Below are positions 1 through 5,327 of a stretch of 5,327 nt of DNA, piece after piece. Where the stretch lies: positions 1 through 5,327 of the forward strand of contig CAJORE010000270.1 in assembly GCA_905236595.1 (NCBI GenBank), read 5' to 3'. A program made the position numbers and the translations under genes. Numbering within the stretch: the first letter of the stretch is position 1; each line of letters begins with the position of its first letter. The stretch is from an uncultured Selenomonadaceae bacterium (GTDB lineage Bacteria > Bacillota > Negativicutes > Selenomonadales > Selenomonadaceae). A model generated the notes under the pieces. It did no database searches. It was not told the origin of the DNA and saw only the letters and a program-made list of their open reading frames with translations.

Positions 1-1
1 T

Positions 2-1219
2 GAGAAGAGAAAACAAACCGAAAAAGCGCATTTAATCGCCGCTTTGGACAAAGAGAAAGTCAGCGTATATCATTGCGGCGCGTTCAGCGACTATATGTAC
101 GGCGCGATGATGAGCGCCACCCGTAACCTCGGCAAATTTTCCCTGTCGCTTTACGGCCCGGGGATGCTCCTTCGTACCCCGTCCCTTCGTCATAACGGCG
201 AAGTCCCGCAAGGAATCCGCCAACCGAAGCTTCGCGAAGTATTGACCGACGCCAAGGAATGGGCCGGCATATTGAACTGCAAATTCGTGACGGATTTGAA
301 CCGCGCCGTCGCCAACGGAACCATCGGCGAAATTATCAAAGTTTCGGAAGCCCTGCAAGAGAAAAAAATCGCCCATATCGCCGATTACATTGCCAAAAAT
401 GCCGACCGCCTGCGCCTTATCCTGATTGCCGGCCCATCCTCCTCCGGAAAAACCTCCTTTGCCCAGCGTCTCAGGATTCAGCTTAAAGCGGACGGCTTAA
501 AGCCGGTGTCCATTTCCCTCGACGATTATTTTGTGGACAGGGACGTCACCCCGAAGGACGAACGCGGCGAATACGATTACGAATGTCTTGATGCGTTAAA
601 CGTCGCTCTCTTCAACGAGCACATGGTCGCTTTGCTGAAAGGCGAAACGGTTCATTTGCCGCGCTACAATTTCTTAACGGGCAAAAGCGAGTTGAACGCC
701 GGCCAAGTCATTACCGTGAATGCTGACCAACCAATAATCATCGAAGGCATCCACGGCCTAAACGAGCGTCTGACCGCCGCCGTACCCCGGGACAGCAAAT
801 ACAAAATCTACGTCAGCGCCCTCATGCAGCTAAACATCGACGCCCACAACCGCATACCGACCACGGAAGCGCGGCTCTTGCGGCGCTTGGTGCGCGACCA
901 CCGCACCCGCGGCGCCTCGGCGGTGCGGACGCTCAAAATGTGGAACGATGTTCGCGCCGGAGAGGAAAAATACATATTCCCCTTCCAAGAGGAGGCGGAT
1001 GTTATGTTCAATTCCGCTCTGATTTACGAGTTAGCGGTCTTAAAGCCCCACGCCGTGCCGCTCTTGTCTTCGATTACCAAGGACTTGCCGGAATACACGA
1101 AAGCGCGGCGCCTTTTGGATTTTTGCCAATATTTCACGGGAATCACGGGCGACAAAGTGCCGAGCAATTCGTTGCTTCGTGAATTCATCGGCGCCTCGGC
1201 GCTGTTTGACGAGGACTGA
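2..1219 (+). CDS. Nucleoside (uridine-type) kinase, 5'-truncated by window edge
   Basis: P-loop kinase of the uridine kinase/phosphoribulokinase superfamily, expected to phosphorylate a nucleoside with ATP or GTP in cytosolic pyrimidine salvage. The frame is open to the left edge, so 405 residues are visible; the TTG at 44 lies inside the conserved region and is not a credible start. Fragment numbering: residues 1-140 belong to the domain before the kinase (YHCGAFSDY, then a DLNRA motif and KKIAHIADYI). Walker A GPSSSGKT is at 144-151, SLDDYF at 172-177, PRYNF at 220-224, IIIEGIHGLN at 245-254, the Arg-rich segment IPTTEARLLRR at 285-295 and IFPFQEEADVMFNS at 325-338. All expected kinase motifs are intact. 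Relatives are about 550 residues with an N-terminal TGS/threonyl-tRNA-synthetase-like part, so roughly 150 residues should lie upstream. It is followed after 3 bases by the TPR gene. The family is clear; the exact substrate is inferred and could be a nucleoside other than uridine. Confidence 0.9.
   Translation, partial: EKRKQTEKAHLIAALDKEKVSVYHCGAFSDYMYGAMMSATRNLGKFSLSLYGPGMLLRTPSLRHNGEVPQGIRQPKLREVLTDAKEWAGILNCKFVTDLNRAVANGTIGEIIKVSEALQEKKIAHIADYIAKNADRLRLILIAGPSSSGKTSFAQRLRIQLKADGLKPVSISLDDYFVDRDVTPKDERGEYDYECLDALNVALFNEHMVALLKGETVHLPRYNFLTGKSELNAGQVITVNADQPIIIEGIHGLNERLTAAVPRDSKYKIYVSALMQLNIDAHNRIPTTEARLLRRLVRDHRTRGASAVRTLKMWNDVRAGEEKYIFPFQEEADVMFNSALIYELAVLKPHAVPLLSSITKDLPEYTKARRLLDFCQYFTGITGDKVPSNSLLREFIGASALFDED
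1211..1215 (+). promoter_or_regulatory. Ribosome binding site of the TPR gene
   Basis: GAGGA lies inside the last codons of the kinase gene, 7 bases before the ATG at 1223. It supports that start over later in-frame ATGs. Its position inside the upstream gene fits translational coupling of the two genes. Confidence 0.65.
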
Positions 1220-1222
1220 ACA

Positions 1223-2461
1223 ATGTATATAAAAAAAGTTTTGGCGAAAGCGGCAATGATTGGCGCGTTGTCGTTTGCAATGTTCAATGCTCCCATCGCT
1301 TGGGCGGCCGACAAATACATCGAAGCCACGGGAACATATTTCATGGATTCACGCCTAAACGAAACCGGCCAAAGCGCCACCGCCCGCGCCTTGGAAGACG
1401 CCAAACGCCAAGCGACGGAACAGGCCGGCGTGCTTATCACCGCCACATCCGTAGTTGCCGACAACGAATTAAGCCAAGACGAAATTGTTGCCGTAGCGAC
1501 GCAGGTTCTCAAATTTTACGGTGAAAAACACAAAGTCGAGGTCGTTAACGACAACATATTAAAATACAGCGTAACCGTTCGCGCAAAAGTCGATAAAAAC
1601 AACGACGATCTCTTAAAGAGCATAACGGACAACAAAAAGCGCCTGGCGGAACTCACCCGGCAGAACAACGAACTGCGCCGGGAGTACGACAAAGTGCAAC
1701 GGGAAATGGCGGCATTAAAGGAACGATATGCCACCGCCTCCCCCGCCGAACAAATCGAATTAAAATCCCAAAGCGTCCTCAACAATATGCGCTTTAATGC
1801 GACGGGCGAATTTGAAAAAGGCAACGCCTTCTACATTCGCGGCGACTACGACCAGGCGGCGACAGCGTACACCAAAGCCGCCGCCGAGCTGAACAATTCG
1901 CCGCAACTTCACAACAACCGCGGGCTTGCCTACTACCACCTGCACCGTCTTACGGAAGCGACCGCCGATTTTGACCGGGCCATCGCCCTTGACCGCGCCT
2001 TTGCCGGTGCATACAACAATCGCGGCATCATCGCCGCCGATCGCGGTAATTACAGCTTGGCCATCAAGGATTATACTGCGGCCATCGCCGCCAATCCCCG
2101 TTTTGCCGAAGCCTATAACAACCGCGCCAACGCTTACGCCGCCACCGCCCAATACAAAAAAGCCGAAAATGATTATATGGCGGCGCTTGAAATAGCGGAC
2201 AACAATGCCGAAATCCACGTCAATTTGGGCAGTATTTATTTTTCCCAAAACCGCATGGACGAGGCAATGGCTCATTACAACCGCGCCGTAGCAATAGCTC
2301 CCGATTATGCCGATGCCCTCTACAATCGCGCCGCCCTTTACTACACGCTGGGACGCTACGTCGATGCCTACCCGGACGCCCAACGGGCAGCCGAGCTTCA
2401 CCCCAATAACCGGGCATTCAATGATTTGCTTGCAAAAATCCGCAAAAAATTGCGGCGCTAA
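1223..2461 (+). CDS. Exported TPR protein with LPP20-like N-terminal domain and coiled coil
   Basis: A 412-residue protein probably exported by Sec. Residues 1-28 form a signal peptide: Lys at 4, 5 and 9, a hydrophobic core at 10-24, and an AWA cleavage site before Ala29. There is no lipobox cysteine, so it should be soluble in the periplasm or released. Residues 30-124 resemble the LPP20/FlgT-N type of alpha/beta domain found in envelope proteins: an ATGTYFMD strand, an Ala-rich helix with repeated Arg/Lys at 52-68, then AGVLITATS and a closing strand YSVTVRAKV. Residues 125-170 are charged and heptad-like, a probable coiled coil. Residues 195-397 form six 34-residue TPR units, followed by a basic tail KIRKKLRR. 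TPRs bind proteins, so a scaffold role in envelope assembly is plausible, but the partner is unknown. The start is the first ATG after the kinase stop (TGA ACA ATG, same frame) and has a ribosome binding site. Cotranscription with the kinase is likely. The TPR and signal peptide calls are firm; the N-terminal domain assignment is tentative. Confidence 0.88.
   Translation: MYIKKVLAKAAMIGALSFAMFNAPIAWAADKYIEATGTYFMDSRLNETGQSATARALEDAKRQATEQAGVLITATSVVADNELSQDEIVAVATQVLKFYGEKHKVEVVNDNILKYSVTVRAKVDKNNDDLLKSITDNKKRLAELTRQNNELRREYDKVQREMAALKERYATASPAEQIELKSQSVLNNMRFNATGEFEKGNAFYIRGDYDQAATAYTKAAAELNNSPQLHNNRGLAYYHLHRLTEATADFDRAIALDRAFAGAYNNRGIIAADRGNYSLAIKDYTAAIAANPRFAEAYNNRANAYAATAQYKKAENDYMAALEIADNNAEIHVNLGSIYFSQNRMDEAMAHYNRAVAIAPDYADALYNRAALYYTLGRYVDAYPDAQRAAELHPNNRAFNDLLAKIRKKLRR
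1805..2413 (+). repeat. Six tandem TPR units within the exported protein
   Basis: Six consecutive units of 32 to 35 residues start at protein residues 195, 230, 262, 296, 330 and 364. Each shows the TPR pattern: a small residue around position 8 (Gly or Ala in YNNRG, YNNRA, VNLGS), Tyr or Phe around position 11, Ala at position 20, and a Pro or similar residue near position 32 (AANPRFA, AIAPDYA, ELHPNNR). Units 2-4 share NNR at the start of helix A. The array is continuous and ends about 15 residues before the C-terminus. Confidence 0.85.
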
Positions 2462-2483
2462 CCGGCACCGCCCAAAGTGAAAC

Positions 2484-2522
2484 ACCCGCCATTACGACAT
2501 TTGCAGTATCGTAATGGCGGGT
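2484..2522. terminator. Convergent hairpin, probable bidirectional terminator
   Basis: A perfect 14-bp inverted repeat has arms at 2484-2497 (acccgccattacga) and 2509-2522 (tcgtaatggcgggt) around an 11-base loop. It lies 22 bases after the TPR stop and 43 bases from the stop of the convergent membrane protein gene. On the + strand the stem is followed by the T-rich but interrupted tract atttaattt; on the - strand the following bases are gtttcactttggg, a poor U-tract. It is therefore better as a terminator for the kinase-TPR operon and may only weakly serve the opposite operon. The rest of 2462-2565 holds a 7-T run at 2553-2559 without a convincing stem before it. Confidence 0.7.
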
Positions 2523-2565
2523 ATTTAATTTGGCTTTGCGGCTTGCCGGTGCTTTTTTTCGCCGG

Positions 2566-4050
2566 TTACTGCTCCTTATTAACTTTATATATTCTCCCCG
2601 TACACGGTTCTTTCCCGCTGCCGCAGTTAAATTCAAATATCAACTCAAGCCGCGGATCATGCGCCAAGGCGTAATAAAGCGACAGATTGTCCTCCGTAAT
2701 CAAAATATGCGTAAAATCATAACGCCACAAAAGCTTGCGATGGGGCAAATAGCACCAATGATAATAGGCGAACTCGTGAAAAATATCCTTTTGCTTATTG
2801 TTCGCCGCCAAAAAAACTTCGGCGCGGGTATCAATATAACATTTTATGCCGCGATACTCCATGTAACTGCCGCAATCATAATTCGTAAGCAACCGAATAT
2901 TCTCTTTCCCCTCCGGCAGAGCCGTCAGAAAATCGCCCGCTTCTTTGTAAATTTCCCCGTAATAATATTCGGGAAAGCGATCCTCCTCATCGTCCGAACG
3001 TATAACCGCCGTCGCCGCAACAAGGGTCACCGTCGCCGTCAGCCACAAACGCAACCATTTGTCCCCGAGGGAAAATCCTTCGACGGATGCCCATTTCACA
3101 TCACGCAAAACATACGCCGTCCCCAATGTGCCAAAAAGCAAAAACATTATTTCGCTCCTTATCGCCGCCAACGCCATATACGCCGTGCCGACGGTCAACA
3201 AGGGATATTGCAACGGCACGGGGCGCCGCCCGTAAGCGGGAAGCAAAAAAAGCAAAAACGCCGCCGGCAAAACAAAGAGTGCCGAATGTACGTCCAAAGG
3301 GCGCATTTCGCTTATCATCTCGTTTATCACCGTATGACCGTAGGAACGCGCCCCATAGCCCAAGGCCGTTATGCCGTAGGGATTGAAAACAGCGGCGGCA
3401 ACGATACCCAGCGCCGCCGCCGCCACGGTTTTTTTCACGGGCAAATTTATCCCCGTTTCCACAAATCCGGCCAACCGCGGCATAGGATACGCCGCCAGCA
3501 CATAGGGCAGAAGCAAAACCAAAAACATTCCCCACACGGCGGCATGAAAATTGATCAACAGCACCGACCATACGGGCAACAACCACAACAGGCGCGGTTT
3601 GGTCTGCGCCGCCTCCAAGGTCAACACTTCGGCGATAAGCACCAAGGACGAAAAAATCACCGGGCGGGTGCAAACGAAAACAAGGCACACAAACAAGCCC
3701 ACCGAACCGGCAAGCACCAGCGACAACGGATGATTGCCGCCGGATATTTTAAGGCAGAGCCGATAGTACCCGTACACAATGCCTGCGCCCATAAGCCGCG
3801 CCAACCACACCAGCCCCGCATAGCCGAAGTTTTCGCGAACGGCTTCAAAAATCATGCCCGTAAGCCATTGTTGCACCATATAGGACAGGTTTTCGTGAAG
3901 CGTAAACGGCTCAACCTGCGGAAAACCGTTGGCCCATATATATTGCGAATTATTAAACATGAACCATATATCGACGCCCAAGTCGCGTTTGACGAAGAAC
4001 ACGCCCACAAACAAGGATAGCATCGCTAAATATTTGCCGCTTGCCGTCAT
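2566..4050 (-). CDS. Polytopic membrane protein, GT-C-like, with C-terminal soluble domain
   Basis: A complete 494-residue integral membrane protein of a family I recognise only as uncharacterised and GT-C glycosyltransferase-like. About ten hydrophobic segments can be seen, near residues 5-20, 77-97, 108-128, 131-146, 153-168, 170-188, 207-223, 256-271, 283-314 (probably two) and 332-350. The loop after the first segment carries VDIWFMFNN (Asp27), VEPFT (Glu47) and VQQWL, in the place where GT-C enzymes carry acidic catalytic residues. NPYG is at 223-226. Residues 351-494 are soluble and contain GSYMEYRGIKCY and DTR (394-409), like the GGYL...DGR segment in related proteins. A role in transferring sugars from lipid carriers at the cell surface is inference. 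The ATG at 4050 is the only plausible start: an in-frame TAA lies at 4075-4077 and a strong ribosome binding site at 4060-4066. It lies 67 bases downstream of its paralogue and has no clear promoter of its own, so cotranscription is likely. Five cysteines lie in the tail (393, 404, 433, 476, 483). Confidence 0.8.
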   Translation of the reverse strand: MTASGKYLAMLSLFVGVFFVKRDLGVDIWFMFNNSQYIWANGFPQVEPFTLHENLSYMVQQWLTGMIFEAVRENFGYAGLVWLARLMGAGIVYGYYRLCLKISGGNHPLSLVLAGSVGLFVCLVFVCTRPVIFSSLVLIAEVLTLEAAQTKPRLLWLLPVWSVLLINFHAAVWGMFLVLLLPYVLAAYPMPRLAGFVETGINLPVKKTVAAAALGIVAAAVFNPYGITALGYGARSYGHTVINEMISEMRPLDVHSALFVLPAAFLLFLLPAYGRRPVPLQYPLLTVGTAYMALAAIRSEIMFLLFGTLGTAYVLRDVKWASVEGFSLGDKWLRLWLTATVTLVAATAVIRSDDEEDRFPEYYYGEIYKEAGDFLTALPEGKENIRLLTNYDCGSYMEYRGIKCYIDTRAEVFLAANNKQKDIFHEFAYYHWCYLPHRKLLWRYDFTHILITEDNLSLYYALAHDPRLELIFEFNCGSGKEPCTGRIYKVNKEQ

Positions 4051-4059
4051 GCGTACAGT

Positions 4060-4066
4060 CTCCTTT
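4060..4066 (-). promoter_or_regulatory. Ribosome binding site of the complete membrane protein gene
   Basis: Read on the - strand this is AAAGGAG, 9 bases before the ATG at 4050. It is the strongest Shine-Dalgarno match in the window and fixes the start. The surrounding gap, 4051-4117, shows no convincing -35/-10 pair at normal spacing and no strong hairpin, which supports readthrough from the upstream paralogue. Confidence 0.75.
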
Positions 4067-4117
4067 ATGTGATTTTAGTGATTGTCGGCTTGTTTTGGCC
4101 GTTATACGGGGCAAACG

Positions 4118-5326
4118 TCACAACCTGCCCACCTTATAAAGTCGGCTTCGCCACACCGTCCCCTGATCGACAAAGGTGTCCTCAAACAAAAAAGTAAACG
4201 CCGGGTCATTGTCGATTTGGCGAAACAAAAAGGGCGTGCTCTCGCAAACATACGCATGAGTAAAATTATACGCGGCAAAAAAATCCCGATAATCAATAAA
4301 GCCCCGTTGCAAGTCATAATCTTCGTACAAAATGTCATCTCGCTTGTTATTGGCTTTTAAGTACATCTCATAGCGCGTGTCCGTGTAGCACTTTATCCCG
4401 TGAAATTCCATGTAACTGCCGGCGCCGGGAACATTGACAAACATACGAATATCCTCGGGTCGGTTGTCTTTGAGCAACAATTCGACGGCACGGACACCCC
4501 GCAAACCCGAATCATCCATTTTCCGCCGCTCATCATGCGCCGCCACGGGCAACATTAACACCAAGAGCAAAACTCCCGCCAAAGCCGCCCGCCGTCTGCC
4601 CGACGCCGTCGCCAAAGAAGCGGGGCGCCAGTCTTTGGCGGCATATACTATTGACAAAGTGCCAAAAAGCCAAAACAACGACATATTGCGCCACGCCGAC
4701 AAAGCCATATACGCCGTACCCAACGAAAAAAGCGCATACGGCACGGGAACCTTGCAACGCCCCACGGCAAACAACGCCGCCACCGCCACCGCCAAAAACA
4801 CCGCCCCCATATCATCGGCAACCGTTATGTAGGCCATTTCGGCAACTACCTTATGCAAAACAGGATCGCCGTAAGACACAAAACCGTACGCCATGGCATC
4901 GGTGCCGTAGGGATTAAGGAAGCCGCCCAGCGCGATAATAAACGCCGCCGCCGCCAATTTTTTCAAGGTGGGAGCCGGTTTTTCGGCGGCGGCAAACAAT
5001 TTTGCCGCCCCGGGGAAAGAACAAGCCGCCGCAACAAAGGGCAAAAGCATGATAAACAGCATCGGCCACATCGCGGCATGAAGGTTTACCAAAAGCACGG
5101 AGAAAAAGGCGTAGCCCCACAATGGGCCATCCCGAAGCAACCACAACAGACATACCGACAAAATAACATAGGTAAAAAGTTGCGGCCGCACGGCAAAAGT
5201 TCCGTAAGCCAGCAGGAAACCGACGGCGAAGGTAGCGATAAAAACGGCGGGACAACGGCCGGCGAGACGGCGGCAAAGCACATGGTACAAGATGAGGATG
5301 GCAAAGGCCATAACGCTTTCAAAGAC
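4118..5326 (-). CDS. Second GT-C-like polytopic membrane protein, paralogue, N-terminus cut by window edge
   Basis: 402 residues are visible and the frame stays open through the right edge, so the ATG at 5311 is internal. Aligned with the neighbouring gene, the fragment begins near that protein's residue 83, so roughly 80-90 residues, including the loop with the candidate acidic catalytic residues, lie outside. Counting from the Met at 5311, hydrophobic segments lie near 2-13, 22-40, 44-59, 64-78, 81-97, 118-134, 168-183, 190-206, 209-225 and 242-258, followed by a soluble tail at 259-397. Blocks shared with the neighbour are VNLHAAMWPM (against INFHAAVWGM), NPYG with a following SYG, GTAYMALSAWR, LFGTL, and GSYMEF-GIKCY-DTR-ANNK. 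The two are clearly homologous and equally arranged, a tandem duplication that has diverged well beyond recent copies. As the upstream gene it probably leads the transcription unit; the promoter lies outside. Function is unknown; a sugar- or lipid-linked transfer role is inferred from family style only. It differs from its neighbour in keeping only two tail cysteines (308 and 356). Confidence 0.78.
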   Translation of the reverse strand, partial: VFESVMAFAILILYHVLCRRLAGRCPAVFIATFAVGFLLAYGTFAVRPQLFTYVILSVCLLWLLRDGPLWGYAFFSVLLVNLHAAMWPMLFIMLLPFVAAACSFPGAAKLFAAAEKPAPTLKKLAAAAFIIALGGFLNPYGTDAMAYGFVSYGDPVLHKVVAEMAYITVADDMGAVFLAVAVAALFAVGRCKVPVPYALFSLGTAYMALSAWRNMSLFWLFGTLSIVYAAKDWRPASLATASGRRRAALAGVLLLVLMLPVAAHDERRKMDDSGLRGVRAVELLLKDNRPEDIRMFVNVPGAGSYMEFHGIKCYTDTRYEMYLKANNKRDDILYEDYDLQRGFIDYRDFFAAYNFTHAYVCESTPFLFRQIDNDPAFTFLFEDTFVDQGTVWRSRLYKVGRL

Positions 5327-5327
5327 A

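Noticed and set aside
44..46. TTG at 44 as the start of the kinase gene.
   Set aside because: The frame is open to the window edge and the residues right after the TTG belong to a conserved interior segment of the family, so the true start lies upstream of the window.
1760..2485. A 241-codon open frame on the - strand opposite the TPR gene.
   Set aside because: A low-complexity Gly/Val-rich translation produced by the repeated Ala/Asn/Tyr codons of the TPR array on the other strand; no plausible domain, and it runs into the terminator hairpin.
2530..2560. T-run at 2553-2559 as a second + strand intrinsic terminator.
   Set aside because: The preceding bases give only a 4-bp stem (CGGC/GCCG) with a 2-base loop, too weak to call.
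2530..4020. A 496-codon open frame on the + strand opposite the complete membrane protein gene.
   Set aside because: Its translation is rich in Arg, Gln, His and Lys with no domain pattern, and it mirrors the opposite gene almost end to end. The - strand product has clear membrane segments, a ribosome binding site and a paralogue, so the + frame is a codon-bias shadow.
4051..4117. Separate promoter for the complete membrane protein gene in the gap between the paralogues.
   Set aside because: A TTGCCC and a TAAAAT can be found on the - strand, but they are 31 bases apart, far from the normal 16-18, so no promoter is called.
5309..5311. ATG at 5311 (- strand) as the start of the right-hand membrane protein.
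   Set aside because: The frame continues to the edge, and alignment with the paralogue shows about 80-90 residues missing before this point.

Overview
The window holds four genes in two convergent pairs. The left pair lies on the + strand: the 3' part of a nucleoside (uridine-type) kinase, then an exported TPR protein that starts three bases after the kinase stop. The right pair lies on the - strand: two related multi-pass membrane proteins, the upstream one cut by the right edge. A 104-base intergenic region between the pairs carries a perfect 14-bp inverted repeat that is the likely transcription stop. No RNA genes, mobile elements, CRISPR arrays or origins were seen, and no stretch over 300 bases lacks a gene.

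The organism is a bacterium with moderately GC-rich DNA and many codons ending in C or G. The long kinase type, in which extra sequence resembling part of threonyl-tRNA synthetase precedes the P-loop kinase, is common in Firmicutes and some other anaerobes. Together with an exported LPP20-like/TPR protein, this would fit a diderm Firmicute such as the Negativicutes. That placement is inference from gene style and is weak.

Region by region: 2-1219, nucleoside kinase, open at the left edge; 1223-2461, secreted or periplasmic protein with an N-terminal alpha/beta domain, a coiled coil and six TPR units; 2462-2565, convergent intergenic region with hairpin; 2566-4050 (-), complete polytopic membrane protein with a C-terminal soluble domain, resembling uncharacterised GT-C-like glycosyltransferase-type proteins; 4051-4117, short gap with a ribosome binding site; 4118-5326 (-), diverged paralogue of the previous gene, N-terminus missing.

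The kinase would act in nucleotide salvage. Its tight linkage to the TPR gene suggests cotranscription rather than an obvious shared pathway. The two membrane proteins are a tandem duplication and are probably cotranscribed from right to left; they may act on lipid-linked sugars or cell-surface polymers, but no substrate can be read from the sequence. The least understood part of the window is this paralogue pair; nothing else points clearly to a new system.
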